6,173 nt of DNA, taken from JBHELG01 sp046263195. Its GTDB lineage: Bacteria > Actinomycetota > Nitriliruptoria > Nitriliruptorales > JAHWKO01. The stretch covers positions 1 to 6,173 of the forward strand of contig JBHELG010000042.1 in assembly GCA_046263195.1 (NCBI GenBank), written 5' to 3'. Below the pieces are notes generated by a model that saw only the letters and a list, made by a program, of their open reading frames with translations, searched no databases and had not been told where the DNA came from. The position numbers and the translations under genes are program-made. Positions 5,668 to 6,173 of this stretch are shown one piece after another. Positions within the stretch are counted from its first letter, which is position 1. Every line of letters starts with the position of its first letter.

Positions 5668-6173
5668 CTATACCCCCGCCACCTCGCCGTGCGTGTAGGC
5701 CGTCTCAGAATGCTGGGACAGGTCGAGTCCCCGCAGTTCCTCATCCGGAGTGACCCGCAGCCCGATCGTCGCGTCGACGACCTTGGCGATCACGAAGGAC
5801 AGGACGCCTGAGTAGACGAGCGTGGCGGCTACCGCGACGAACTGCTTGACGAGCAGGGCCACCCCGCCGCCGGCAACGAGGCCGTCGGCCCCGAGCGAGT
5901 TCACGGCGGTGTCGCCGAAGACCCCGAGCAGGAGGGAGCCGACGATCCCACCGACGAGGTGGACGGCCACCACGTCGTACGAGTCGTCGTAGCCGACACG
6001 GAACTTGATCTGGACGGCCAGGTAGCACACGCCGCCGGCCACGAACCCGATGACGATGGGGGAAAGGCCGCCCACGAACCCCGCGCACGGCGTGATCGCG
6101 ACGAGCCCGGCGACCGCCCCGGACGCGGCGCCGAGGGTCGTCGCGTTTCCACCACGAATCTTCTCGACGACGA
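5668..6173 (-). CDS. amt: Ammonium channel Amt, C-terminal part (runs off right edge)
   Basis: The minus-strand frame is open from the window edge to a TAG at 5670-5668, giving the last 167 residues of an Amt/MEP/Rh-family channel, which conducts ammonia/ammonium across the inner membrane. The fragment holds the family segments GNATTLGAASGAVAGLVAITP (residues 8-28), a YDDSYDVVAVHLVGG motif (61-75), and four hydrophobic membrane-spanning stretches, consistent with the last transmembrane helices of an 11-helix channel. His71 of the fragment corresponds to the second pore histidine of AmtB (His318 in E. coli numbering). The cytoplasmic tail TPDEELRGLDLSQHSETAY matches the conserved C-terminal region that couples gating to the PII protein GlnK. 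The start codon, first pore histidine and the Phe gate lie outside the window. The gene converges on the beta-propeller gene with only 35 bp between stop codons, so no glnK lies immediately downstream, unlike the usual linkage. Confidence 0.93.
   Translation of the reverse strand, partial: VVEKIRGGNATTLGAASGAVAGLVAITPCAGFVGGLSPIVIGFVAGGVCYLAVQIKFRVGYDDSYDVVAVHLVGGIVGSLLLGVFGDTAVNSLGADGLVAGGGVALLVKQFVAVAATLVYSGVLSFVIAKVVDATIGLRVTPDEELRGLDLSQHSETAYTHGEVAGV

Overview
This 6.2 kb window comes from a high-GC bacterium, most likely an actinomycete in the broad sense. The evidence is the strongly G/C-ending codon use, a LexA operator of the CGAAC-N4-GTTCG (Gram-positive/actinobacterial) type, a DnaE2 that resembles the Streptomyces branch of that family as I remember it, apparently leaderless promoters, and a neighbouring DUF222/HNH-like gene start of a kind common in Actinomycetota. 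The exact lineage cannot be fixed from this sequence.

Layout: (1) 1-307, minus strand: N-terminal 102 codons of a gene that runs off the left edge, probably a DUF222/13E12-type HNH endonuclease-family protein, with a candidate leaderless promoter overlapped by a perfect 6-bp-arm inverted repeat. (2) 308-796: a 489-bp region without a convincing gene. Its left half has low GC (about 51% over 311-550). Its right end holds a well-formed promoter and a perfect LexA (SOS) box. (3) 797-4447, plus: dnaE2, an error-prone DNA polymerase III alpha-type subunit of 1216 aa. The polymerase catalytic aspartates are intact, PHP-domain metal ligands are lost, and an in-frame 21-bp tandem repeat that is also a G-quadruplex motif lies inside the gene. 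(4) 4493-5632, plus: an exported seven-bladed YVTN-type beta-propeller protein of unknown function. (5) 5668-6173, minus: C-terminal 167 residues of an Amt ammonium channel, running off the right edge, convergent with (4). A short perfect hairpin lies between their stop codons.

Functionally, the clearest story is an SOS-controlled translesion polymerase gene. Its start codon lies inside the LexA operator, downstream of a TTGAAC-17-TACGTT promoter, so LexA should block initiation directly and the mRNA should be almost leaderless. The ImuA'/ImuB partners that normally work with DnaE2 are not next to it here. The flanking genes (beta-propeller, ammonium channel, DUF222 protein) have no evident link to DNA repair. 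I do not see a complete new defence or mobile system; the unusual points are regulatory and structural details of dnaE2.
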